64,000 nt of DNA from Franconibacter pulveris DSM 19144 (GTDB lineage: Bacteria > Pseudomonadota > Gammaproteobacteria > Enterobacterales > Enterobacteriaceae): contig KK211223.1 in the NCBI GenBank assembly GCA_000621185.1, positions 331,077-395,076 of the forward strand, written 5' to 3'. The notes under the pieces were generated by a model. That model saw only the letters and a list, made by a program, of their open reading frames with translations, ran no database searches and had not been told where the DNA came from. How positions within the stretch are numbered: position 1 is the first letter of the stretch; each line of letters starts with the position of its first letter. A program made the position numbers and the translations under genes. Of this stretch, positions 1-9,244 are shown piece by piece.

Positions 1-817
1 GGAAGACATCTTTGCCGGCGAAGCGCAGATTCGCGCCCTGCATAAAGTAGTTTTCGTATCCGGAGTTTTTCAGAATATCGCCAAGACAGATATTTTGCGG
101 GAAGAAGCTCGACATTGAGGCCGAGGCGTTGCCCTCGAACGGCGCAAAAAGCGGAATGCCGCACTGGGAGGCGACCATACCGGCGATGGTGTAGTCGGTG
201 CCGGGGAGCTGCATCGTTTTGCTGAAATCCAGCCCTTCGTTTTTCAACGCGCCCAGTTCCGGCGCAAGCTGCGGGAACGCCTGATCGTCAAAATAGGTGC
301 GCTCCAGGCTTTCGCCGTAGATATACACCAGGTTCAACTGCGGGTCGGGGATCGTTTTATTCGGCTCTTTATAATACGTGGCGAAATCAGGGTCGCCTTC
401 GCGGCTTTGCGATTTCACCAGTTCGGTTATCTGGCGAAACGCGGGGCTTGCGTCCACCGAGGCGAGCGCCAGCGCCAGCGCCAACAGGCTATAGCCAAGG
501 TGATGCGGATGGCGACGGCGGCGCAATATCCAGGCGAGCAGACCGAACACCGCCACCAGGATGGCGATAAGCCCGACGGCGGGCAGAATGTATTTGGTCA
601 CGCCTGCGCCGGTAAGGCTGTTGGTAAGGGTGTAAAGCACCGCGTCGTTAATGCCGTCGCCGGTAAAATAGTTACTGGCGTAAAGCGTAATGTTCAGGAT
701 GACAAACAGCCCTAACACCACCAGCGTGGCGACAAACCACCAGGTATTGCGGCCCGCTTTTAGCGCGTAAATCGCCACGGAGGCGAGAAAAAAGACCACG
801 GAAAGCAATTCTGACAC
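1..817 (-). CDS. opgB: Phosphoglycerol transferase I (OpgB/MdoB), 3' end outside window
   Basis: Inner-membrane enzyme that transfers phosphoglycerol from phosphatidylglycerol to periplasmic membrane-derived oligosaccharides. About 272 N-terminal residues are present and the frame is open to the window edge. The translation starts SELLS after a GTG, followed by several hydrophobic segments, a basic RRRRHPHH stretch and the start of the periplasmic sulfatase-like domain ([12 protein letters not shown]), all close to E. coli MdoB as I recall it. The GTG at 815-817 is chosen because it matches the family N-terminus. It heads leftward, with yjjA and dnaC upstream as in E. coli. Identification is firm; the C-terminal half cannot be assessed. 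Confidence 0.93.
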   Translation of the reverse strand, partial: MSELLSVVFFLASVAIYALKAGRNTWWFVATLVVLGLFVILNITLYASNYFTGDGINDAVLYTLTNSLTGAGVTKYILPAVGLIAILVAVFGLLAWILRRRRHPHHLGYSLLALALALASVDASPAFRQITELVKSQSREGDPDFATYYKEPNKTIPDPQLNLVYIYGESLERTYFDDQAFPQLAPELGALKNEGLDFSKTMQLPGTDYTIAGMVASQCGIPLFAPFEGNASASMSSFFPQNICLGDILKNSGYENYFMQGANLRFAGKDVF

Positions 818-1096
818 TACCGCACCCTCACAGACGGCTCACGCCGACAGGCTTAATTCCACTTTTTTAGCGCTACAATCTAACTTTGCTGTCACGCTCC
901 TGCAATTCTAGTGTCATGGTTTTGTGCTGTTGTTCGGAATTGGTTTAGATACGTTATTTTTTGACGCGTATCGCATCGCTGTGCGGCGGCGTTTTGCCGC
1001 CTGTTAGCCTTTTTCCTGTCTGGCGGTTTGCACCATGCGGTCAATACGAAATAAGCAGGGGCTTCAGGACGCGTGGTAAGCCAGATAAGCGAGGGG

Positions 1097-1132
1097 AGAA
1101 AAAGCGAACCCGGCGCGGCGACGCGCGCCGGG
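1097..1132 (-). terminator. Intrinsic terminator of yjjA
   Basis: A perfect 9-bp GC stem (CCCGGCGCG at 1109-1117 pairing with CGCGCCGGG at 1124-1132) has a 6-nt loop. Read leftward it is followed by TTCGCTTTTTCTCC. It sits just past the yjjA stop codon. The remainder of the opgB-yjjA gap (818-1096) shows no gene I can support. Confidence 0.7.
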
Positions 1133-1139
1133 AGAGGCG

Positions 1140-1652
1140 TCAGGAGAGGAAATTCACGCCCTGTTTTAGCACGATGTCGCAGGCTTTGGTTTTCACCTTC
1201 TGGGCAAGCGGCGTGGTGCCGATGTTGTTCAGGTTTAAAGGCTGGCCGTCGCCTGTATCAAGCAGGCCCTGAGCGCCCTGCAGGAAATCGGGCTCCTGCT
1301 GCTGCTCCTGCGGCGTCGTGATGCCGAGCTTCTCCATCACCTGATTTTTAATATTCTCCGTACTGGTGGCGGAGACCAGCTTCTGCTTAATGCAATATTG
1401 CAGAATGCCTGCCGCGTTAGGCATGGTTTCGGCGCTCAGCGTTGAGGCGCCGCCGTTAAGCAGGCCGGTGAGCGAGGAGAGCGAAAGGCCGCCCTGCTGG
1501 GTCGTGGAGGCGGTTGCGCCGTTGCTGCTCTGCTGGCTGAGTTGACTGGCGGCGCTGGAAAGGGATTCCTGCCAGCTGGCGGCCTGGGCATTGCCGCACA
1601 TAAAGCCAGCGGCGATCGCCGCAAGGCAAATACTTTTCACTGCTTTCATCAC
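1140..1652 (-). CDS. yjjA: DUF2501 family secreted protein YjjA
   Basis: Small exported protein of unknown function, 170 residues. It has a clear Sec signal peptide (MMKAVKSICLAAIAAGFMC, cleavage likely after the Ala of NAQA near residue 24). The mature part is Gln/Ser-rich (AASQLSQQSS, SLSSLTGLLNGG), followed by the family-typical NAAGILQYCIKQK and a C-terminal KVKTKACDIVLK. Two Cys in the mature part could form a disulfide. The second Met (1649) may be the true start. It lies between dnaC and opgB as in E. coli. Assignment to the YjjA family is confident; I cannot state its role. Confidence 0.88.
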   Translation of the reverse strand: MMKAVKSICLAAIAAGFMCGNAQAASWQESLSSAASQLSQQSSNGATASTTQQGGLSLSSLTGLLNGGASTLSAETMPNAAGILQYCIKQKLVSATSTENIKNQVMEKLGITTPQEQQQEPDFLQGAQGLLDTGDGQPLNLNNIGTTPLAQKVKTKACDIVLKQGVNFLS

Positions 1653-1855
1653 GCTTACTCTCTTTTATGGCAATAACGCCGGAAAACTGGCCCGAGTATA
1701 ACGACGCTGGCGGCGTAAATAAGCTCTCACTGCGCGCTAATTCGCAAAACGGCCTGCACAACGGCACTTTCCAGTTTTTTCTTAGGCGGCAGGGCGCGTT
1801 TTACCAAAACGGCGCTGGTCATCGGCTTTGCGCAGGGCGATGCTGATACTCACGC

Positions 1856-1892
1856 CTTCGCCCGCCGCGGGCAGCGGGCGGTGCGGGCGAAG
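1856..1892. repeat. GC-rich 10-bp inverted repeat between yjjA and dnaC
   Basis: CTTCGCCCGC at 1856-1865 is exactly complementary to GCGGGCGAAG at 1883-1892, with a 17-nt GC-rich interior. No T-run follows on either side, so it is not a canonical terminator. It lies downstream of the dnaC stop and could protect the dnaTC mRNA 3' end or structure the yjjA leader. Function unknown. Confidence 0.45.
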
Positions 1893-1947
1893 CGTATTCA
1901 GCGACATCGGGGGGGATGAGCGCCAGGCGTGGGCGGGAGCGTAAAAA

Positions 1948-2685
1948 TTAATACTCTTTGCCGGTGACGCGGCTGCGGTAGCTGTCCCAGTTGAAATTCA
2001 CCCACAGGCTATTGCCAAGGCGCATACGGTCCATCACGCGCTCGCCCAGAAGCTTGGTCATCTCTTCCATGTTCTGGTTAGTGAGCATGCCGGTGGGACG
2101 TTTGGAGGAGGAACGGCGATCCACAAGCTGGTTGATTATCACTTTTTCGTAGCGCGATTCGCTTTGCATACCTATCTCGTCAATGACAAGCAGGTCAACG
2201 TTGCTGAGATCCTTAAGCAGCTGTTCTTCACTGGTTTCACGATTGCCAAAGGTATCTTTCATCGCGGACATAATATCGGCCACCGTGATTATCATGACCG
2301 ACTTGCCGCGCAGCAGCAGCTCATTGCAGATAGCAGCGGCAAGGTGGTTTTTACCGGTTCCTGGCTTGCCTGCAAACACAAAGCTCGCAATGTTGCCATC
2401 AAACGCCTCGACATACTGGCGCGCCTTGTTAACCGCATTCATCTGCCCTTCATTTTCAACTCTGTAGTTGTCGAAGGAGCAGTTCTGGTGCAGCGGGCGA
2501 ATGCCGGAGCGATTAAACGTACGCTGCATTTTCATCGCCCGGTTTTCACGCTCGATGGCTTCTGAGCGAAGACGTCCCTGCTCCTGCTGCCAGGCGAGAA
2601 GCTCTTCGCCGGTTTTAAACGCGGGCGTCACGTCAGGCGGCATAAGCCGCTTAAGACGCGCCATCAGGTCAGTGACGTTTTTCAT
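1948..2685 (-). CDS. dnaC: Helicase loader DnaC
   Basis: AAA+ ATPase that binds DnaB and loads it onto single-stranded DNA at oriC and at PriA-dependent restart forks. The protein has 245 residues, the usual length. The N-terminal part binds DnaB. Walker A is GKPGTGKNH (about 106-114), Walker B is LLVIDEIG (about 169-176), and a Ser/Arg-rich sensor region (DRRSSSKRP) follows. It lies 2 nt downstream of dnaT, so the two primosome genes are very probably translated from one mRNA. Confidence 0.96.
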   Translation of the reverse strand: MKNVTDLMARLKRLMPPDVTPAFKTGEELLAWQQEQGRLRSEAIERENRAMKMQRTFNRSGIRPLHQNCSFDNYRVENEGQMNAVNKARQYVEAFDGNIASFVFAGKPGTGKNHLAAAICNELLLRGKSVMIITVADIMSAMKDTFGNRETSEEQLLKDLSNVDLLVIDEIGMQSESRYEKVIINQLVDRRSSSKRPTGMLTNQNMEEMTKLLGERVMDRMRLGNSLWVNFNWDSYRSRVTGKEY

Positions 2686-2687
2686 CG

Positions 2688-3233
2688 TTAACCTCGGAAT
2701 CCGTCAGGAATGTGGTCGTCTGGTTGCGGGATGGTATTCACATCGCGTCGCGCTCCATTGCCAGAGGCGGCGCGGTTCATCTGCACGCTGCGCGCCAGCT
2801 TCTGCTGCCACTGGATATGGTGAAACACTTTGCCTTCCGCCTGCCAGTAGGTAACGAAAGAGGCGAGCTCTTGCGGCGTGACTGGCTGAGCAAGCGGGAT
2901 GCCCCATAGCGCCGCCATGCGCTGGAACTCCGCGTCAGGCTGCCAGCCCAGGTACATGCGAAATTTACCCGCTGGCGCAGGGACAGGCTGCGCAGGGTCG
3001 ACAAACTCTTCATACAGCTGCGCATCCAGGACGACATCCGTTTGCGGCGCGGCAAGTTGCGCTTCTTTGGCCAGCAGTTCCGCCATGCGTTCCGGCGTAA
3101 CGGCGTAAAAAGCGGGCGCATTGTTATCGAAAACCGCCACGGCGCCGCGTTCGGCCTGCGCCAGCACGCTGTCGGGATCGCGCCGGAAGGCGTTAATGTC
3201 GACGATGTCTGCGGTTAATACTCTGGAAGACAT
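2688..3233 (-). CDS. dnaT: Primosomal protein DnaT
   Basis: Primosomal protein i, 181 residues. It joins PriA-PriB-DNA at stalled forks and helps DnaC load DnaB. The start [20 protein letters not shown] and the C-terminal [12 protein letters not shown] match the enterobacterial family. The middle carries the conserved [10 protein letters not shown] and [18 protein letters not shown] segments of the ssDNA/PriB-binding domain. It is directly upstream of dnaC. In E. coli yjjB and yjjP lie next upstream; here ohr, ohrR and a tetR gene intervene. Confidence 0.95.
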   Translation of the reverse strand: MSSRVLTADIVDINAFRRDPDSVLAQAERGAVAVFDNNAPAFYAVTPERMAELLAKEAQLAAPQTDVVLDAQLYEEFVDPAQPVPAPAGKFRMYLGWQPDAEFQRMAALWGIPLAQPVTPQELASFVTYWQAEGKVFHHIQWQQKLARSVQMNRAASGNGARRDVNTIPQPDDHIPDGFRG

Positions 3234-3362
3234 AAAACTATCTCAATCAACGGGTTAGCTAAGATTCGCTTGAGGGGGAACGCATCATAGCGTTTATGGC
3301 TTCATAGTAGCACAGTCGGGCTGCGTGTTTGAGGCCGCAGGCGCAGGAAAGGGCAGATATGC

Positions 3363-3402
3363 TGAAAAAAAACGCAGGCGCGCAAGTCGACTTACGCGCC
3401 TG
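3363..3402 (-). terminator. Intrinsic terminator of ohr
   Basis: CAGGCGCG (3375-3382) pairs with CGCGCCTG (3395-3402), and the inner AAG/CTT arms continue the stem. The one mismatch becomes a U-G pair in the leftward RNA, giving a 12-bp stem with a TCGA loop. Leftward this is followed by CG and eight T residues. Confidence 0.85.
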
Positions 3403-3443
3403 TATTTCCCCGGTAGGGCAGTATTTTAAAGTAATGCAGCGAG

Positions 3444-3872
3444 TTAGCTAATGATGTTCAGCGTAACGTCGATGTTGCCGCGGGTCGCGTTGGAATAAGG
3501 GCAAACAATATGCGCCGCATCGACCAGTTTTTTCGCTTCCGCTGCGTCCATTCCCGGCAGGTGAATATTCAGCTTCGCTTCGATGCCAAAGCCGGTCGGC
3601 AGCGGTCCGATGCCCACTTCACCTTCAATGAACGCTTCTTTCGGCATGGCGATTTTGTCGCGCGCAGAAACGAACTTCATCGCGCCCAGGAAACAGGCGG
3701 AGTAGCCGGCGGCAAAAAGCTGTTCCGGGTTGGTAACGTCGCCACCCATACCGCCCATCTCTTTTGGCACGCCAAGCTTCACGTCCAGCACGCCGTCAGA
3801 GGAGGTGGCGCGGCCGTCACGGCCCCCGGTGGCTTTTGCTTTAGCGGTGTAAATCACTTTTTCTAATGACAT
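3444..3872 (-). CDS. ohr: Organic hydroperoxide resistance peroxidase (Ohr/OsmC family)
   Basis: Thiol peroxidase that reduces organic and lipid hydroperoxides, usually with lipoyl-dependent electron donors, in the cytoplasm. It has 142 residues, typical for Ohr. Both redox cysteines are visible: Cys60 in AAGYSACF and Cys124 in the signature VCPYSNATRGN. The start MSLEKVIYTAKAKATGGRDG and the GG-rich loop also fit. A strong SD (GAGGA) precedes the ATG. The regulator gene ohrR lies immediately upstream on the same strand. Ohr rather than OsmC is supported by the length, the ATGGRDG start and the ohrR partner. Confidence 0.93.
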   Translation of the reverse strand: MSLEKVIYTAKAKATGGRDGRATSSDGVLDVKLGVPKEMGGMGGDVTNPEQLFAAGYSACFLGAMKFVSARDKIAMPKEAFIEGEVGIGPLPTGFGIEAKLNIHLPGMDAAEAKKLVDAAHIVCPYSNATRGNIDVTLNIIS

Positions 3873-3922
3873 GGCAGGTTCCTCGTCGTTTCATTTTAGG
3901 GTAAAAGATTTCGAGCTATAAA

Positions 3923-3934
3923 ATAGCGCGCTAT
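3923..3934. promoter_or_regulatory. 12-bp palindrome upstream of ohr, possible OhrR site
   Basis: A perfect palindrome ATAGCGCGCTAT lies about 50 bp before the ohr start codon. Its half-sequence ATAGCGC recurs at 4442-4448 in the ohrR promoter. The shared word suggests one regulator, presumably OhrR, acting at both promoters. It does not match the textbook OhrR operator, so the call is tentative. Confidence 0.4.
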
Positions 3935-3948
3935 ACATGTGTTTTTTT

Positions 3949-3969
3949 TAAAACCCTCCCGCAGGAGGG
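3949..3969 (-). terminator. Candidate terminator of ohrR
   Basis: CCCTCC (3954-3959) pairs with GGAGGG (3964-3969) around a 4-nt loop. Read leftward the stem is followed by TTTT and then A residues. It is directly after the ohrR stop, so ohr probably uses its own promoter. The T-run is short, so termination may be partial. Confidence 0.5.
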
Positions 3970-3971
3970 CG

Positions 3972-4427
3972 TTAAGCTTTATTCAGGCTGTCACGGAACG
4001 TTTCAAGCTGGGTCTTCAGGCTAACCAGCGTATCAATGTCGCAGTTCGCGGCGCAACGCACCGATTCCGGCAGCGATAGCGCTTTCGCCTGGAGGTCGCG
4101 TCCGTTCCCGGTCAGGGTGACGACGACCTGGCGTTCATCTTCGCGTGAGCGCTGGCGCAATAACAAACCCGCGCTTTCCATCCGCTTCAGCAGCGGCGTC
4201 AACGTAGCGGAGTCCAGAAACAGTCGCTCGCCAATCTGCGAGACGGTAATGTCATCCTGCTCCCACAACACCATCAACACCAGATACTGCGGGTAGGTAA
4301 TGCCAAGCGGCGCCAGCAATTGCCGGTACAGCTTATTTAACGCAAGGCTCGCGGAGTAAAGCGCGAAGCAGAGCTGGTTATCCAGCCGGAGCGTTGTCTC
4401 TTCGTCAGCAGGTAATGTCGTTTTCAT
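3972..4427 (-). CDS. ohrR: MarR-family organic peroxide sensor OhrR
   Basis: Peroxide-sensing repressor that controls ohr. The winged-helix region spans about residues 40-105 ([38 protein letters not shown] wing). With the start at 4427 ([10 protein letters not shown], 151 residues) the N-terminal reactive Cys is Cys20 in [12 protein letters not shown]. Cys125 and Cys129 near the C-terminus fit the two-Cys OhrR class that forms an intersubunit disulfide. A longer frame back to a TTG at 4463 overlaps a convincing promoter, so I prefer 4427 (or 4436). The reading from that promoter suggests a leaderless or near-leaderless mRNA. Confidence 0.9.
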   Translation of the reverse strand: MKTTLPADEETTLRLDNQLCFALYSASLALNKLYRQLLAPLGITYPQYLVLMVLWEQDDITVSQIGERLFLDSATLTPLLKRMESAGLLLRQRSREDERQVVVTLTGNGRDLQAKALSLPESVRCAANCDIDTLVSLKTQLETFRDSLNKA

Positions 4428-4434
4428 GGTTTTC

Positions 4435-4463
4435 ATTATAGATAGCGCACAATTTAATTGCAA
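4435..4463 (-). promoter_or_regulatory. ohrR promoter with overlapping operator
   Basis: On the minus strand TTGCAA (4458-4463) lies 17 nt before a perfect TATAAT (4435-4440). A CAATT-T-AATTG inverted repeat (4450-4460) overlaps the -35 and spacer, and resembles the core of known OhrR operators. The -10 overlaps the ATG at 4434-4436, so the predicted transcript begins around 4427-4429. Confidence 0.65.
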
Positions 4464-4471
4464 GTTATTTT

Positions 4472-5113
4472 TTACGGGCAGATGTAGCGCAGAACGACCT
4501 GGACGGCCATCTCCCGGTAATAGTCGAGCTGGGCGCGGCTGTCGGTCTCTTCTTCAAACAGCATAGAAAAGGTATAGCTATTGGCGACGTGATGAAAGCT
4601 GAAGCTGCTTATCAGGCGATGAACGTCGCGGGCGTTAACCTGTTTGCTGAAGAGCTGGCGCGCCTGGCCGCGGGCCAGGATCTCTTCCAGCAGCGTCAGG
4701 GCGCTGCGGTTGATATCGCGGATCCAGGCCGATTCTCGCATATAACGGCCGCGCTGCATGTTCTCCATGCAAATGATGCGAACAAAATCCGGATGGGCGG
4801 CGTGGTAGTCGAAACTGGCTTCCACCAACTGCACCATTGCTTCAACCGGCGGCATTGCCGACAGGTTTAACGCTTTTTCGCTGGCGCGGATTTGGGTATA
4901 GACATACTCCAGCACCTGCACATAGAGCCGCTCTTTCGTTTTAAAGTGGTAGACCACCATGCGCTTGGTGGTGCCCGCCTTTTCGGCAATTTGCTCCATG
5001 CGCGCGCCGTTAAGGCCGTATTCGGCAAACAGCTCAATGGCGCTGAAGAAAATCTTCTCTTTCAGGCTGGCTTCGTCAAAGCGCGTGGGCAGGTAAACAT
5101 CATGATTTTCCAC
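4472..5113 (-). CDS. TetR/AcrR-family transcriptional regulator
   Basis: DNA-binding repressor of unknown target, 213 residues. The N-terminal HTH (about 20-65) reads [43 protein letters not shown], a typical TetR domain. The C-terminal ligand/dimer domain is rich in aromatic and Met residues ([20 protein letters not shown]). The start is GTG with a good AGGAG SD. It lies just upstream of ohrR on the same strand and could be co-transcribed with it. No divergent transporter or enzyme gene indicates its ligand. It is absent from this place in E. coli. Confidence 0.85.
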   Translation of the reverse strand: MENHDVYLPTRFDEASLKEKIFFSAIELFAEYGLNGARMEQIAEKAGTTKRMVVYHFKTKERLYVQVLEYVYTQIRASEKALNLSAMPPVEAMVQLVEASFDYHAAHPDFVRIICMENMQRGRYMRESAWIRDINRSALTLLEEILARGQARQLFSKQVNARDVHRLISSFSFHHVANSYTFSMLFEEETDSRAQLDYYREMAVQVVLRYICP

Positions 5114-5225
5114 TACAACTCCTTGGTCCCGCAGGGATGAGCAGGGCGATTATGGCAGCGCGGGCGCGATGCACAAGCCCGCGATGGCAATTCTCTGCTT
5201 TAAACCAAAAAGAGAGTCGGGCGGC

Positions 5226-5699
5226 TCACACGCGCGGATGTTTACGATAAAGCCATAAACCCGGCAACGAAAGACCGATGGAAAGCGCGCCGACAATGGA
5301 CGACGCCTTCAGAAAGTGGGTGACGAGCGCGATAAGATAAACCTCGTCATAGCCAAAGTGGCTGAGCTTAACGGCGGAGACCATCGCCGTGTAGGCGGAA
5401 ATACCGGGGAACATCGGGATCACCGCCGCGACGGTAAAGACTTTCGGGTGCGCCAGATACCAGCGGGACCACTGAATGCCGATGCTGCCGACAAGAATCG
5501 CCGAGAGAAAAGTGCTCCACTCAATGTTGAGGCCGCAAAGCATCATCGCCGTACGTGACGTGTGGCCAATAGCGCCGAGCAGCGCGCACCACGGCAACGC
5601 GCGCAAAGGCACGTTAAATACCATCGCAAAGCCCACCGCGGGAATTGCCGACAGCACCATATCCTGCAGCAGAATCAATGCAATATTTATTATGCCCAT
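5226..5699 (-). CDS. yjjB: Succinate exporter subunit YjjB (ThrE-like)
   Basis: Small integral membrane subunit of the YjjPB exporter, associated in E. coli with succinate efflux. About 157 residues with four hydrophobic segments; the ThrE_2-type repeat contains [23 protein letters not shown] and [17 protein letters not shown]. The start [14 protein letters not shown] at 5699 is chosen by homology; an upstream in-frame Met at 5714 lies deeper inside yjjP. The gene overlaps the end of yjjP by about 10 nt, which indicates translational coupling. Confidence 0.92.
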   Translation of the reverse strand: MGIINIALILLQDMVLSAIPAVGFAMVFNVPLRALPWCALLGAIGHTSRTAMMLCGLNIEWSTFLSAILVGSIGIQWSRWYLAHPKVFTVAAVIPMFPGISAYTAMVSAVKLSHFGYDEVYLIALVTHFLKASSIVGALSIGLSLPGLWLYRKHPRV

Positions 5700-6466
5700 C
5701 CTGGCAGCCCCCATAAGGCCAGCGCGATTATCGCGCCAATACAGGTCGCCAGCGCCAGCATGCTCGCCATAGCCCAGCGCGCAAGTCCGGTATTCACATG
5801 GCCTTTAAACATATCCGCCACCGCGTTGATAAGCGGGAAGCCGGGCACCAGCAGCAGGATGCTGGCCGCCATTGCTACGGTCGGCACCTGGGCGAAAAGC
5901 GGCAGCCGTAGCATCAGCCCCGATACGGTGGTGGCGACAAAAGCGGTAATGCAGAAATTGATTTGCGGATGCAGGTGCTGGCTGGTCAGCACCTGACGAA
6001 CGTACATGGCGAGGGAACTGGCGGTCAACGTGACCAGCGCGCCGTCCCAGCCGCCGTTGTTCATTTTGCAAAAACAGGCGCAGGAGAGGCCTACCATCAA
6101 CACGACCAGCCAGCGCGGGTAGCGCAGCGGTTTAATCTGCGCGAAGCGCTTTTCCACATCGCGATAATCCAGCAGCTTATGTTCAGCCAGGATGACGATG
6201 CGCTGCACCTGGGTTACCACATGCATGTTAATGCCGCGATCAACATTCTTTCTGGTAGTCGTTAAGCAACGGTTGTCTTTAATGGTAGTCAGCACGATGG
6301 AGTTCGCTGAGATGGCGCTCTCGACGCTATCCATGCCGAGCGCGCGCCCAAGCCGGGTAGAGAGTTCATCTATCAGCGCGCTTTCCGCGCCGTGCTGTAA
6401 AAGGAAAAGTCCGCACTCAATACAGAGGCGGGTGATATCGCGTTGCGATGAAGACTCAACTTCCAT
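5690..6466 (-). CDS. yjjP: Succinate exporter subunit YjjP (ThrE-like)
   Basis: Larger subunit of the YjjPB exporter, 258 residues. The N-terminal cytoplasmic domain ([39 protein letters not shown]) precedes about five membrane segments. The C-terminal part contains [27 protein letters not shown], the conserved ThrE/YjjP motif. YjjP and YjjB together reproduce the two halves of a full ThrE permease. The promoter must lie in the shared region with divergent pobA. Confidence 0.93.
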   Translation of the reverse strand: MEVESSSQRDITRLCIECGLFLLQHGAESALIDELSTRLGRALGMDSVESAISANSIVLTTIKDNRCLTTTRKNVDRGINMHVVTQVQRIVILAEHKLLDYRDVEKRFAQIKPLRYPRWLVVLMVGLSCACFCKMNNGGWDGALVTLTASSLAMYVRQVLTSQHLHPQINFCITAFVATTVSGLMLRLPLFAQVPTVAMAASILLLVPGFPLINAVADMFKGHVNTGLARWAMASMLALATCIGAIIALALWGLPGWA

Positions 6467-6687
6467 AGTTGACCCTTGCCGTTAAGTAAGGCGCCCGGGG
6501 CGCGAAAAGGCGAAAAAAGGTTGTAGCACAGGGCTGAAACGGCACGGGCGCAGGCAGATCAAATTTTCAGCGGGTTGCAGATGTTTTTACCTGGAGGTGG
6601 AAAATTTGAACCCGTCCGCAAAATTGTGTGAGTGTCGAAAAGTGCAACTTTTAACCCGAAATTGACCTTCTTTTCGCATGGAGAACG

Positions 6688-6718
6688 GTGAAAAATGCAT
6701 TTTCACTCATTTGTGAAA
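6688..6718. promoter_or_regulatory. Triple GTGAAA half-site array before pobA
   Basis: GTGAAAA (6688-6694) faces TTTTCAC (6700-6706) with a 5-nt spacer. The latter faces GTGAAA (6713-6718) with a 6-nt spacer. The three alternating half-sites end about 45 bp before the pobA ATG, a usual place for an activator. The likely ligand is PobR or another regulator of aromatic catabolism. Confidence 0.55.
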
Positions 6719-6729
6719 CATAAAAATAA

Positions 6730-7947
<1,218 letters not shown>

Positions 7948-7997
7948 TCGGCAGGATCTTTTCTACACTCTTTAAAAATGAGCGAAGAGGTCAGAAC

Positions 7998-8888
7998 ATG
8001 AAGCCTGTAACGCCGGTTCCCGTATTTACGCTTTATGGCGAAAGCCTTAACTGGCCAACGCCGGATCTGCTGCACTGTGAATCCATTCACAGCCGCAGCA
8101 GCCTTTATGAATGGCATATCCGCATCCATCAGCATGCGGATATCGTTCAACTGCTTTATCTGCATACAGGCAGTGCGGAAATCGAAATTGAGGGAGGAAA
8201 GCGGCGCGTTTCTGAGGCTTGTATTCAGGTCGTGCCTGCGCTCTGCGTGCATAGCTTTAAATTTTCGCCGGGCGCGCAGGGTTACTCGCTCTCCTTTTCT
8301 TCTCCGCTGGTCGCGCTTTTTGAGCAGCGTTTCGGACAACCGCTGGAAGTGCTTACCCGGCCGCGCTGTCTGCCGGTAAAAGCGTCGCGCCATCGCATTA
8401 ATGCTTTATTCAGCACGCTGCAGAGCGAATATGAAGGCGACAACCTGGCGCGCGAGATGATGTTGCATTCGCTTATCAGCGCGCTGCTGGTCTGGCTAAA
8501 TCGGCAGTGCGCCCAGAGCGAGGCGCTGCCGGAGCGGCCAAAACGCAACAAGGCGGCGATGCGCCAGTTCTCAAAGCTGCTGGAACGCCACTACCGTGAG
8601 CAATGGCCTGTAACGGCATATGCGCAAAAGCTTGGGCTCTCCGTCACGCACCTCAATACGTTATGTCACGAGTTTCATGGCGCCAGCGCGTTAAATCTTC
8701 TTCACCAGCGCCTCACGCTGGAAGCCCGCCGCACATTGCTTTATACCAGCATGACGATAAGCCAGGTTTCAGATTATCTGGGGTTTAGCGACGCCACCTA
8801 TTTCTCCCGTTTTTTTCGCCGTACGGTTGGCGTTACGCCGAAGGCGTTTCGCGATGCGGGCGCGGTAAACGCTTTGCTAAAGAAATAA
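7998..8888 (+). CDS. pobR: AraC-family regulator PobR
   Basis: Probable 4-hydroxybenzoate-responsive activator of pobA, 296 residues. The N-terminal cupin-like sensing part reads YEWHIRIHQHADIVQLLYLHTGSAEIEIEGG. The C-terminal double HTH (about 190-290) includes AYAQKLGLSVTHLNTLCHEF and the second-helix motif ISQVSDYLGFSDATYFSRFFRRTVGVTPKAFR. The start at 7998 has a GAGG SD and matches the family; an upstream in-frame start at 7944 lies inside pobA. Unlike many pob loci, regulator and enzyme run in the same direction, so PobR may be read from the pobA mRNA. Confidence 0.87.
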   Translation: MKPVTPVPVFTLYGESLNWPTPDLLHCESIHSRSSLYEWHIRIHQHADIVQLLYLHTGSAEIEIEGGKRRVSEACIQVVPALCVHSFKFSPGAQGYSLSFSSPLVALFEQRFGQPLEVLTRPRCLPVKASRHRINALFSTLQSEYEGDNLAREMMLHSLISALLVWLNRQCAQSEALPERPKRNKAAMRQFSKLLERHYREQWPVTAYAQKLGLSVTHLNTLCHEFHGASALNLLHQRLTLEARRTLLYTSMTISQVSDYLGFSDATYFSRFFRRTVGVTPKAFRDAGAVNALLKK

Positions 8889-9244
8889 TTAAACTAAAAA
8901 CTCTGTTTTAGATAATCTAATTGCGATATTACTTATTAAAACTTTCCTTTTTTAATGTGTATTAATCCACATGATTTTGACTATTTTAAATAAGAGTATA
9001 TCAGTGTGTAGAGAAGCGCGGCTTTGTTATTTTTAACGCATTGACACTCGCCAGGAGGCTTCATAAACTACTGACGCTCATCCCGGATGAATTTTAATTG
9101 TCTGTTTTGAATAAAAGCCCTGGCGCGTTTTATTAACAATAACGCCTAATGGCTTTTCTTTTTATATTTAATCATCTCATTATTATAAGCGTTGTTATTA
9201 GTTAGTCGTCATGCTTTTGCCGGAAGGGTTTAGCCGGAGGATAT
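8889..9244. promoter_or_regulatory. AT-rich leader of yjjQ-bglJ
   Basis: About 356 nt without a gene, visibly richer in A and T than its surroundings, with runs such as TATTACTTATTAAAAC. In E. coli the yjjQ-bglJ promoter is silenced by H-NS and relieved by LeuO, and this composition fits such a target. A weak CTAAAA/TTTTAG hairpin (8894-8911) follows pobR. No specific operator could be fixed by eye. Confidence 0.45.

Noticed and set aside
1782-1907. A 41-codon frame MSLNTLRPHRPLPAAGEG... on the minus strand between dnaC and yjjA
   Set aside because: The sequence before its ATG is a run of C with no Shine-Dalgarno, and it overlaps a GC-rich inverted repeat. I know no homologue.
4428-4463. TTG start for ohrR at 4463
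   Set aside because: This extension contains the -35, the operator-like repeat and the -10 of a strong promoter, so it is probably untranslated.
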